This document shows positions 1 to 7,092 of a DNA stretch of 64,000 bases, one piece after another. This DNA is from Candidatus Goldiibacteriota bacterium HGW-Goldbacteria-1 (GTDB lineage Bacteria; Oederibacteriota; PGYV01), in assembly GCA_002839855.1 (NCBI GenBank), contig PGYV01000002.1, forward strand, positions 62,786 through 126,785, written 5' to 3'. Below the pieces are notes generated by a model. The model was not told where the DNA came from. It made no database searches and saw nothing but the letters and a program-made list of their open reading frames with translations. Positions within the stretch are counted from its first letter, which is position 1, and every line of letters starts with the position of its first letter. The position numbers and the translations under genes are program-made.

Positions 1-131
1 GCATGGGCGATGACATGGGAATGCCCGCTGATGATATGGGAATGGATGACATGGGCATGGGCGATGACATGGGACTTCCTGAAGATGAAATGGGTATGAT
101 GCCGGGTGATGAATTACCCCCAATGCCATAA
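1..131 (+). CDS. 3' end of a CDS with Met/Gly/Asp-rich tail (partial)
   Basis: The window opens inside an open frame (codons from base 3) that ends at TAA 129-131. The visible 42 residues are low complexity: repeats of MGDDMG- and DDMGM-like units, then a Pro-rich end (ELPPMP). The tail is acidic and methionine-rich, with no Cys, aromatic or basic residues. Only the C-terminus is visible, so the protein cannot be named; such tails occur as disordered extensions. The next gene starts 39 bases later with its own ribosome binding site, so the two could be co-transcribed. Confidence 0.6.
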   Translation, partial: MGDDMGMPADDMGMDDMGMGDDMGLPEDEMGMMPGDELPPMP

Positions 132-170
132 ATTAAAAAACATATAATTTCTTAAAAGGAGTGTGAAGTT

Positions 171-854
171 ATGAAATTTAAGGCGTATAAAGTATTGGTT
201 GTTGCTTTAGCAGTTGTATTCGCTTCCGGTTTGCTTTTTGCAGCTACACCGGAGCAGTATCTTGCTCAGGGGAATACATTTTTAAAAGCAAAACAGTACG
301 ACAAAGCTATTCAGTATTATAATGCAAGCGCAAAAATGAAACCCACTGATTCGGCTTATTATTATATGGGCCTTGCATATTACATGAAAGGAAAAAAAGC
401 GGAAGCTTTATCATCCTTTCAGAAGGCCTTGAAGATTAATCCTGCAAACGCAAATGCAAAGAAAATGGTTGCAAAACTGCAGGGCGGCGGAGCGGCAGCG
501 GGCGGCAGCAAAGCAAACCAGTATTTGACAATGGGTCATAAATATTTGAAAGCAGGCCAGTATGATAAGGCCATTCAGTATTATAACGCAAGCGCAAAAA
601 CACAGCCCACATATCAGGCATACCAGTTTATGGGGACCGCTTATTACAAAAAAGGCGATAAGGCAAACGCAAAAGTTGCATATGAAAAATCACTTCAGCT
701 TAACCCTAATAATACAGGCGTAAGAAATATTCTTGCAAAACTTGGCGGCGGGGATGCTTCTTCGGAACCGCGTTTAAGCCAGCAGATGGGCGTTCACCCG
801 CTTTTACTTGCAGGGCTTTTTGCGGGAGCAATAGCAGTTCTCTTCTTATTCTAA
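171..854 (+). CDS. Exported TPR protein with internal duplication and C-terminal membrane segment
   Basis: A 227-residue protein. Residues 1-25 form a signal peptide (KFKAYK, hydrophobic core, LLFAA). Two TPR pairs follow, at about 28-105 and 115-193, and they are clearly duplicated: both contain the block QYDKAIQYYNASAK. A Gly/Ala-rich linker (about 105-113) separates them. Residues about 208-227 form a hydrophobic C-terminal segment ending in LFLF, so the protein is probably held in a membrane with the TPRs in the periplasm. TPRs are protein-binding scaffolds; no partner is apparent from context. AAGGAG lies 10 bases before the ATG. A hairpin terminator follows the stop. Confidence 0.85.
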   Translation: MKFKAYKVLVVALAVVFASGLLFAATPEQYLAQGNTFLKAKQYDKAIQYYNASAKMKPTDSAYYYMGLAYYMKGKKAEALSSFQKALKINPANANAKKMVAKLQGGGAAAGGSKANQYLTMGHKYLKAGQYDKAIQYYNASAKTQPTYQAYQFMGTAYYKKGDKANAKVAYEKSLQLNPNNTGVRNILAKLGGGDASSEPRLSQQMGVHPLLLAGLFAGAIAVLFLF

Positions 855-875
855 AAATAGTCAGTTAAGATATTT

Positions 876-920
876 AAGAGGCAGGTGTGGCTTAGGTCAT
901 ATCTGCCTCTTATTATTTAA
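876..920 (+). terminator. Probable Rho-independent terminator after the TPR gene
   Basis: A 9-bp perfect stem, AAGAGGCAG (876-884) with CTGCCTCTT (903-911), closes an 18-base loop and is followed by a T/A-rich run. It lies 22 bases after the stop of the TPR gene. The loop is long for a terminator, so confidence is moderate. Confidence 0.5.
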
Positions 921-946
921 TAGTGTTTTAGATTTTGGTTTCTAAA

Positions 947-972
947 GTAGAGACGCAACATGTTGCGTCTTC
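947..972. repeat. REP-like palindrome, family A, just upstream of the RAYT gene
   Basis: A perfect 20-bp palindrome AGACGCAACATGTTGCGTCT occupies 951-970 and is preceded by GTAG (947-950). The same unit recurs at 1569-1588, 1671-1690 and 5404-5423. The GTAG foot beside a hairpin is the hallmark of REP elements recognised by RAYT transposases. Confidence 0.8.
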
Positions 973-1000
973 GGGGTGAAAAACATTGAGGGGTGTTTTT

Positions 1001-1518
1001 ATGCAGTTGTTTAATAATAAATACCGCACAGACTCTTTAAGGTTAAAAACATGGGATTACAGCTTATCGGGTTTTTATTATGTTACGATTTGTGTTTTGA
1101 ACCACAAACATAGTTTTGGTGTTGTTGACAGTCAATCGGTTAATCTAAATGGCTTGGGGGGGCCGAATCACGTTTCTTCCTGGACATACCTGAACACTTT
1201 AATAATGTATCTATTGCCAATCACATAGTTATGCCCAATCATATTCATGGGATTATTGTTATTGAAAAAGAGAAAGATATGCAGGCAGAAAAAAATAATA
1301 ACCGTAATTTAAAAGGGCACAGAAAGGGATCTCTTGGATTGATAGTATCCCAGTACAAAGCGGCGGTAAAAAGATTTGCGGTTAAAAATAATATAGAATT
1401 TAATTGGCAAGACGGATATTATGAACACATTATAAGAAATGAAAAATCAATGATAAAAATAAGTGAGTATATACAGTTGAATCCGTTAAGGTGGGAATTG
1501 GACGAGTACAATAAATAA
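1001..1518 (+). pseudogene. REP-associated tyrosine transposase (RAYT, Y1/IS200-like), frameshifted at a G7 run
   Basis: HUH single-strand transposase family. The first frame (ATG 1001, GAGGGGT 7 bases upstream) encodes NNKYRTDSLRLKTWDYS, then YYVTICVLNHKHSFG, the typical RAYT N-terminus. After the G7 run at 1156-1162 the match continues in another frame: FFLDIPEHFNNVSIANHIV, then MPNHIHGIIVI with the HIH metal-binding motif, then WQDGYYEHIIRNE and ISEYIQLNP, whose Tyr is the likely nucleophile. Both catalytic motifs survive and the joined product is about 170 residues, near the usual length. A single-base slip at a homopolymer could be an inactivating mutation, a sequencing error or programmed frameshifting. 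Family-A REP palindromes flank it on both sides. Confidence 0.8.
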
Positions 1519-1562
1519 AGGTGTTCGGTGTTAAATGTTTTGTATTGGCGGCTAGGTCTTAA

Positions 1563-1655
1563 ATGTAGAGACGCAACATGTTGCGTCTCGCGGTTTTAAA
1601 AGAAAATGCTTAAAGGCGGAGGCGCAACATGTTGCGCCTCTACAGTAATGGCAAA
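1563..1655. repeat. REP pair (BIME-like), family A
   Basis: Two facing palindromes: one of 22 bp at 1568-1589 (foot GTAG at 1565) and one of 22 bp at 1619-1640 with core GGCGCAACATGTTGCGCC (foot GGAG at 1618). The right edge is CTCTACAGTAATGGCAAAAG. The same two-palindrome unit with nearly the same outer edges recurs at 1661-1740 and 5394-5490, so the pair behaves as one repeated element. Confidence 0.8.
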
Positions 1656-1660
1656 AGAGT

Positions 1661-1740
1661 TTTAAAGTAGAGACGCAACATGTTGCGTCTGGGTATAAAA
1701 AACGGAGGCGTAATGCACTACGCCTCTGCAGTAAGAACTA
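1661..1740. repeat. REP pair (BIME-like), family A, second copy
   Basis: The left palindrome AGACGCAACATGTTGCGTCT lies at 1671-1690 with GTAG foot and left flank TTTTAAA. The right member is a variant: stem GAGGCGTA (1705-1712) and TACGCCTC (1719-1726) around a six-base loop. The right edge CTCTGCAGTAA matches the other copies with one change. It ends just before radC. Confidence 0.75.
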
Positions 1741-1755
1741 ATCGGGAGGGGAAAT

Positions 1756-2484
1756 ATGCCACAGATTAAGGCTTATGGTGAAGGCCACATACAAAGGCTT
1801 AAAGACAGGTTTGATGCCGGGGCTGTATCCAAACAGGAAATACTTGAAATTCTTTTATCGTATGTCATCAAAAGAAAAGATGTTAAACCACAGGCAAGGG
1901 AAATATTTCAGCTTTCTAAGGGCAACTTCAGGCAGGTATTTTCTGTTGTTGAAAATGAAAGCATACCGGGTGTTGGGAAAGAGACAAAGGTCTTTTTTAA
2001 AGTTGTAAAAACGTTTGTAAACAGTTTTGCCGAAGATGCTTTTTTAAATGAAAAAATTCATGTAAAAAACCAGAAGGATATTGTGGAATACTTCAGGGCG
2101 CTGTGTGAAGGCACGGACAGGGAAGTGGTGTACGCGCTGTATCTTGACGCTAAAAACAAAGTGATTATGAATACCAAAGTAAGTGAAGGCACGCTGACAC
2201 AATCGGTGGTATATCCAAGGGAGATAATTAAGGCGGGTATTAAATGCGGGGCGTTAAGCGTTGTGCTTGTGCATAATCATCCAAGCGGCGACCCGGCTCC
2301 TTCCGCAAGCGACAAAAGAATAACCAAAAGGCTGTTATTCTCCCTTAAAGAAATGGATATGACACTGCTGGACCATCTGGTTGTGGGCGGCGGAGGCAAT
2401 TATTTCAGTTTTTATGATGCGGGCTTAATCCGCGAATACAGCGCGGCTTACAGGGATGTTGAAGAAGAAATGGTCAACAGGTGA
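1756..2484 (+). CDS. radC: RadC family JAB-domain protein
   Basis: A 242-residue protein of normal RadC length. An N-terminal helix-hairpin-helix-like region (about 1-100, with SIPGVGKET) precedes a JAB/MPN metal-protease-like domain. The JAMM signature is complete: Glu in SEGTL (about 143), HNHPSGDP (about 173-180) and the downstream Ser/Asp in SASDKR. RadC proteins are widespread, linked to genome dynamics and mobile DNA, and have no settled biochemical role; the old DNA-repair assignment is not supported. GGGAGGGG lies about 5 bases before the ATG. The gene ends directly in a heptamer tandem array and converges on the penicillin-binding protein gene. Confidence 0.92.
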   Translation: MPQIKAYGEGHIQRLKDRFDAGAVSKQEILEILLSYVIKRKDVKPQAREIFQLSKGNFRQVFSVVENESIPGVGKETKVFFKVVKTFVNSFAEDAFLNEKIHVKNQKDIVEYFRALCEGTDREVVYALYLDAKNKVIMNTKVSEGTLTQSVVYPREIIKAGIKCGALSVVLVHNHPSGDPAPSASDKRITKRLLFSLKEMDMTLLDHLVVGGGGNYFSFYDAGLIREYSAAYRDVEEEMVNR

Positions 2485-2848
2485 CAGGTAGCAAGTGACA
2501 GGTGACAGGTAGCAAGTGACAGGTAGCAAGTGACAGGTAGCAGGTGACAGGTAGCAAGTGACAGGTAGCAGGTGACAGGTAGCAGGTGACAGGTAGCAGG
2601 TGACAGGTAGCAGGTGACAGGTAGCAGGTGACAAGTAGCAGGTGACAGGTAGCAGGTGACAAGTGACAGGTGACAAGTGACAGGTGACAAGTGACAGGTG
2701 ACAAGTGACAGGTGACAGGTGACAGGTGACAGGTAGCAAGTAGTAATAGTAAGTTGTAACTTGTAAGTTGTAACGTGTAACCTGTAACGTGTAACCTGTA
2801 ACCTGTAACGTGTAACCTGTAACCTGTAACCTGTAACCTGTAACTTGT
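2480..2848. repeat. Heptamer tandem array in two opposed blocks between convergent genes
   Basis: The left block (about 2480-2740) is built of 7-base units GTGACAG, GTAGCAG, GTAGCAA and GTGACAA, partly alternating as 14-mers. After a short AGTAATAGTAAG junction, the right block (about 2750-2848) is built of TGTAACC, TGTAACG and TGTAACT, which on the other strand read GTTACAG-like. The blocks are therefore inverted relatives with about one mismatch per unit and could fold into a long imperfect hairpin. The array fills the whole gap and overlaps the last bases of radC. A pure array of the right-block unit recurs at 35105-35184. Confidence 0.9.
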
Positions 2849-2849
2849 A

Positions 2850-5024
2850 CTAGAAAGTCAACGCTCCGCCTTCTTCTTCGGAATCAGGGTCTTCGTTATT
2901 TGTTTTTGGCGCGGGATTTGCAGGGGCATCTTCGCCGCTCTCATAATCATCAAAATCACTGTGCATGAAACTTGCGGATGTATCGGAATGAAGTGTGCAG
3001 AACTTTACAGGTTCTGTGCCTTCGACAAACGGGGCGTCTATCGGAGCGGGGCAGTTTTTATCCGCCAGCATACCGCTTTTTACGCATATTTTTTTGAAGA
3101 CAATATTGTTTGGAACGGGGAATTCGGCATCCGATGAACCGTAAGCTTTAAGCATAATTTCGGCCCATAATGGCGCGCAGGCATAACCGCCTGTCATCTG
3201 TTTGCCAAGATTTTCTTTTGTATCGCAGCCTATCCATATTGCAAGTACCATGCGCGGTGTAAAACCAATAAACCAGGTATCGGTGAATTCGTTTGTTGTA
3301 CCCGTTTTACCCGCTGCCGGGCCGGTGAAACCAAGGCGCCTTATAGAAGTGCCGGTACCGCGGTCAATAACGTTTTCCATCATAAATGTGACAATATACG
3401 CTGTGGTTTCCGGAAGCGCTTCGGTCAGTTTTGAAATATGGTTTTCAAGTTCTTTGCCTGAATTGTCTTTTACGGAAAGCACGGACAATGGTTCCGGTTT
3501 CATGCCGCCGTTTGCCAGTGTTGCAAAAGCTGTTGTCATTTCAAGAAGTGAAATAGATGAAGAACCAAGCCCAAGCGTAAGGTCATCCGCAAGGGAACTT
3601 GAAATTCCCATTTTGTGGGCGTATTTCTGTGCGGTGCGTATTCCTATTTTATCAAGCAATTTTACAGTGACCACGTTCATGGAAAAAGCAAGCCCGTTTA
3701 AAAGTATCACGGGGCCTGAAAACTTACCGCTGTAATTTTCAGGGCGCCAGTCAGTACCGTTGGTATTTTTATAAACAATAGGTGAATCCATAAGAACGTC
3801 GGACACGCGGAAGCCGTTGTCAATTGCCGATGTATAAACAATCGGTTTAAACGCGGAGCCGGTCTGCCTTTTTGCCTGTACCGCGCGGTTAAATTCATTC
3901 TCATTATAATCAAGCCCGCCTATCATTGCTTTAATGTTTCCGGTGGAAGGTTCCATCGCGATAAGAGCGCCCTGAAGCGGCTGTGACAGCGGTTTTCCTG
4001 TTTTGCTTTCTATTTTTGCCTGCAGGTTTCTTACGTGTTTTGTCATAAGGTCCTGCGCGATATTCTGCAGGTTGGTATCAAGAGTGGTATAGACCTTAAG
4101 GCCGCCTTTATATATTACGGTATTGCCGTATGTGCCTTCAAGCTGCTGGCGGATGTATTCCACAAAATACGGCGCGTTTTTTACCTCTAATTTGCTTAAT
4201 GTCAAAGGCGTATTAATTGCCTCGTCACGTTCTTCGGGGGTTATAACTCCGCGTTCCGTCATAATATTTAATACAACATTTCTTTTTTCAAGGGCAAGTT
4301 CCGGATTTCTGTAAGGGTTATAACTGGAAGGCGCCTGTGGAAGCGCGGCAAGCACGGCGCATTCGGGAAGGGTAAGTTCTTCCACGTGTTTTCCGAAATA
4401 AGTCCTTGAAGCCGCTTCAACTCCGTAAGCGCCGGCTCCAAAAAATATCTGGTTGCAGTAAAGTTCAAGTATTTCGCTCTTTGTATAATATTTTTCTATC
4501 TGCAGCGCAAGCAGGGCTTCTTTTATTTTTCTGCCGATTGTTTTTTCTCTGTTTAAGAATAGGTTCCTTGCAAGCTGCTGGGTAATGGTAGAGGCGCCTT
4601 CAACGATTTTTCCGTGGGAAAGATTATTGACTGTGGCGCGTATTATGGCTTTAAAATCAAAGCCGCCGTGCTGGTAAAAATTTGGGTCTTCTTTGGATAA
4701 AATGGCGTTCTGCAATATGGCAGGCACCTGTGCAATTTTCACAACCGTGCGCTGTTCCGCAAATAACTGGGAAACAAGGTTGCCGTTGTTGTCATAAATG
4801 GCTGTGGACATGTTGGGTTTATAATTTCTTAAATCCGCCACTTCCGGAACTTCCTGTGTATATGCAAGAAAAATGCCTGTAACGGCGCCCAGTATTACAA
4901 AAGCCGCGATGATATATACCGCCAGCATGAATTTACCTTTCTTTTCAGGGGAAGGGATATTTACCTGATTTTTATCAGGGGACTCTGTGGATGACTTTCC
5001 TGTATAGATGCTTCTATAATCCAA
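2850..5024 (-). CDS. Class A penicillin-binding protein (PBP1A family, bifunctional)
   Basis: A 724-residue peptidoglycan glycosyltransferase/transpeptidase. It has a short cytoplasmic tail, one membrane anchor (about 32-54), then a GT51 domain: catalytic Glu in KEDPNFYQHGG (about 112), GASTITQQLARNLFL (143-157) and the helix around EILELYCNQIFFGAGAYG. The transpeptidase domain shows TGSAFKP (SxxK, about 391), SMN (SxN, about 446) and KTGTTNEFTDTWFIG (KTG, about 573). All active-site motifs are intact. The C-terminus is acidic and disordered (EEEGG). The start is TTG with AAGAGGTG upstream. It polymerises and cross-links murein at the outer face of the inner membrane. It is a single gene, transcribed toward the heptamer array. 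Confidence 0.95.
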   Translation of the reverse strand: MDYRSIYTGKSSTESPDKNQVNIPSPEKKGKFMLAVYIIAAFVILGAVTGIFLAYTQEVPEVADLRNYKPNMSTAIYDNNGNLVSQLFAEQRTVVKIAQVPAILQNAILSKEDPNFYQHGGFDFKAIIRATVNNLSHGKIVEGASTITQQLARNLFLNREKTIGRKIKEALLALQIEKYYTKSEILELYCNQIFFGAGAYGVEAASRTYFGKHVEELTLPECAVLAALPQAPSSYNPYRNPELALEKRNVVLNIMTERGVITPEERDEAINTPLTLSKLEVKNAPYFVEYIRQQLEGTYGNTVIYKGGLKVYTTLDTNLQNIAQDLMTKHVRNLQAKIESKTGKPLSQPLQGALIAMEPSTGNIKAMIGGLDYNENEFNRAVQAKRQTGSAFKPIVYTSAIDNGFRVSDVLMDSPIVYKNTNGTDWRPENYSGKFSGPVILLNGLAFSMNVVTVKLLDKIGIRTAQKYAHKMGISSSLADDLTLGLGSSSISLLEMTTAFATLANGGMKPEPLSVLSVKDNSGKELENHISKLTEALPETTAYIVTFMMENVIDRGTGTSIRRLGFTGPAAGKTGTTNEFTDTWFIGFTPRMVLAIWIGCDTKENLGKQMTGGYACAPLWAEIMLKAYGSSDAEFPVPNNIVFKKICVKSGMLADKNCPAPIDAPFVEGTEPVKFCTLHSDTSASFMHSDFDDYESGEDAPANPAPKTNNEDPDSEEEGGALTF

Positions 5025-5074
5025 ATTACACCTCTTGTTATTTTTTTAAGTATGCCTGAATAAATACGTTTATA

Positions 5075-5102
5075 ATTCTATCAATTTTTGGCTTTAATTC
5101 AA
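5075..5102 (-). promoter_or_regulatory. Probable sigma70-type promoter of the penicillin-binding protein gene
   Basis: On the minus strand TTGAAT (5102-5097) and TAGAAT (5080-5075) are separated by 16 bases and lie about 50 bases before the TTG start. The rest of the 275-base gap to the tRNA shows nothing else recognisable. Confidence 0.4.
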
Positions 5103-5299
5103 GGGAAAAACACATAAAGTTATTCTTGTTCAGGTCATAAGCAGGCAGGGGATGAGGAAAGAGCTTAAATAAAAATGGCAGATATACTATTGCCAAAAAC
5201 CCGTAAATTTGATATAACCTTAATGTTTTAGGAGTTGTATATTTAAAAGCGGTATTTAAGTTTTAAAACGTTCTTTTTAAAATAGTTTTATTTTTAGGT

Positions 5300-5376
5300 G
5301 GCGGGGTAGCTCAGTTGGTTAGAGCAATCGGTTCATACCCGGTGGGTCGGGGGTTCAAATCCCTTCCCCGCTACCA
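5300..5376 (+). tRNA. tRNA-Met(CAU), probably elongator
   Basis: A complete cloverleaf can be folded by eye. The acceptor stem is 5300-5306 with 5366-5372 (G1-U72 wobble). The D stem is GCTC/GAGC and the anticodon stem ATCGG/CCGGT. The loop TTCATAC has anticodon CAT at 5334-5336. The T stem (GGGGG/CCCTT) has two G-U pairs, the T loop is TTCAAAT, the discriminator is A and the CCA is encoded. The anticodon stem lacks the three G-C pairs of initiator tRNA. The GGTTCATACC arm resembles elongator tRNA-Met; tRNA-Ile2, whose C34 becomes lysidine, is the alternative. tilS lies about 200 bases downstream. Confidence 0.93.
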
Positions 5377-5393
5377 AAAATATATAATAAGTT

Positions 5394-5490
5394 TTTAAAG
5401 TAGAGACGCAACATGTTGCGTCTAAGGTTGTGTTGTTTTATTTTTTAAAAACAAGGCGCAATGTATTGCGCCTCTACAGTAAGGGCAAAA
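5394..5490. repeat. REP pair (BIME-like), family A, third copy
   Basis: The left palindrome AGACGCAACATGTTGCGTCT lies at 5404-5423 with GTAG foot and TTTTTAAA flank. The right member AGGCGCAATGTATTGCGCCT (5454-5473) has a two-base centre mismatch. The right edge is CTCTACAGTAAGGGCAAAAG, matching the copy at 1563-1655. It sits between the tRNA and tilS. Confidence 0.8.
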
Positions 5491-5579
5491 GAATTAAAAG
5501 ACTCCGGGTTAATAAAAGATACTGCATGAAAACCATAACTTATCCTTAAATGTTTCTTTTGTCAGGGGAAAACATATTT

Positions 5580-6995
5580 ATGAAACTTTATTCTGCCATG
5601 CTTAAAGAAATTACAAAATTCATCAGGCCAAACGATGCAATAGTTATTGGTGTATCCGGCGGGCCGGATTCAATGGCTTTATTCAACCTTTTAAATTCCA
5701 TTGCAAAAAAATATAACCTTAAAATCATTGCGGCGCATTTTAATCACATGCTGCGCGGTAAGGAAAGCACCCGTGATATGGAATTTGTACGTAAACAAGC
5801 GGTTAAAGCGGGCAATGTATTCGTTACCAGAAGTAAAAATATAGACGCCCTTAATAAAAAAACCGGTTTTGGAACGGAAAAAACCGCAAGGGAAGAGCGG
5901 TACAGGTTTTTTATTGAAAGCGCCCTTGAATATAAAGCTTCAAAAATAGCGCTTGCGCATAACCTGGATGACAATGCGGAGACAATTTTATTCCGTCTTA
6001 TTAAAGGCACCGGCACAAAGGGTTTATGCGGGATTCCGGCGCAAAGAAAGGTAAAGGACGGCGAATTTGGAATTAAGCATAATAACCTTTCCGGCGCCGG
6101 TATTACGATAATAAGGCCTGTCCTTAAATTTTCCAAAAAACAGATTATTTCATACCTTAAAGAAAGAAAGCAGAAATATATAACTGACAGCAGCAACAGT
6201 AAGTCTGTATATCAGAGAAACATTATCAGGAATAAACTGATACCTTTCATAGAAAAAGAGATGAATCCCGCGGTAAAAGAGTGCCTTGTAAGAAATGCCG
6301 TAATTGCGGCAAATGAAGAAGATTTTATGCAGGCGCAAGCTGACGGATTTATTCAAAAAAACGCCTTAATTGACAGCAATAAGGCTGTTTTTTCAAGGGT
6401 GAAGTTTTTATCTCTTCATACCGCTGTCAGGCAAAGGGTAATAATGGCCGTTTTATACAGGGTTTTAGACGCTAAAAGGAAAGTGGATTACACGCTGGTA
6501 GCGGACGCGGAAAAATCTATTGCGGAAAATAGTGGCATGTCTTTGCCGGCAGGTTTTGCTATAAGGTACGAAAATGAAAATGTGATTATTAAAAAAGGGG
6601 ATAAAACTCCTGGTAATAATGATAAAGCCGTGATAATTCAAAAAAACGGCTTAAAAACCGCATATGGCGGGTTTGTGTTTGAAACAAGAATTGTAAACAA
6701 TAATAAGGGGATTAATTTAAAAGGGAAGAACAGCGCGTACGTTGATTTATCAAAAATAACTTTTCCTTTGACCATAAGAAAAAGGAGAAATGGCGATAAA
6801 TTTACCCCTTATGGCATGAATTCACAGGTGAAAATAAAGGATTTTATTATTTCGCAAAAAATAAAAGAAGATATAATACTGGTTTGTGACAAAAAAAAGA
6901 TTATTTGGGTGGCGGGCAAAAGGACAGATGACAGGGCGAAAGTGGACAAAGGTTCCAAAAAACTTCTTTTGCTGCGGTTTTTTCCTTTAAAATAA
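5580..6995 (+). CDS. tilS: tRNA(Ile)-lysidine synthetase TilS
   Basis: A 471-residue enzyme that attaches lysine to C34 of tRNA-Ile2(CAU), turning a Met-like anticodon into an AUA reader. The PP-loop SGGPDSMA (26-33), the HFNHMLRG region, HNLDDNAET and YQRNIIRNKLIP mark the N-terminal catalytic domain (about 1-215). A middle substrate-binding domain and a C-terminal TilS_C domain follow, the latter with LTIRKRRNGDKFTPYG and WVAGKRTDDR. The ATG at 5580 is chosen because CAGGGGAA lies about 10 bases upstream; an in-frame ATG at 5550 has no clear ribosome site. It is near a CAU tRNA and reads in the same direction. Confidence 0.95.
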   Translation: MKLYSAMLKEITKFIRPNDAIVIGVSGGPDSMALFNLLNSIAKKYNLKIIAAHFNHMLRGKESTRDMEFVRKQAVKAGNVFVTRSKNIDALNKKTGFGTEKTAREERYRFFIESALEYKASKIALAHNLDDNAETILFRLIKGTGTKGLCGIPAQRKVKDGEFGIKHNNLSGAGITIIRPVLKFSKKQIISYLKERKQKYITDSSNSKSVYQRNIIRNKLIPFIEKEMNPAVKECLVRNAVIAANEEDFMQAQADGFIQKNALIDSNKAVFSRVKFLSLHTAVRQRVIMAVLYRVLDAKRKVDYTLVADAEKSIAENSGMSLPAGFAIRYENENVIIKKGDKTPGNNDKAVIIQKNGLKTAYGGFVFETRIVNNNKGINLKGKNSAYVDLSKITFPLTIRKRRNGDKFTPYGMNSQVKIKDFIISQKIKEDIILVCDKKKIIWVAGKRTDDRAKVDKGSKKLLLLRFFPLK

Positions 6996-7028
6996 GGGGT
7001 TTTGATTAGTACAACGTTTAAAAAAAAC

Positions 7029-7057
7029 TTGCTTTTATGGTGGGGATGGTATATATT
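7029..7057 (+). promoter_or_regulatory. Probable sigma70-type promoter of the Ig-like surface protein
   Basis: TTGCTT (7029-7034) and TATATT (7052-7057) have exact 17-base spacing. A 35-base leader with GGAGG (7082-7086) follows before the ATG at 7093. Confidence 0.5.
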
Positions 7058-7092
7058 GTTAATATCTATTCATAAAAATTTGGAGGTTTTTA

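Noticed and set aside
2425-2739. Minus-strand frames rich in CHLSPVT repeats
   Set aside because: They are translations of the heptamer array in several frames; no ribosome site and no non-repeat core.
2480-2848. Possible CRISPR array
   Set aside because: Units are 7 bases with no spacers; it is a simple tandem repeat.
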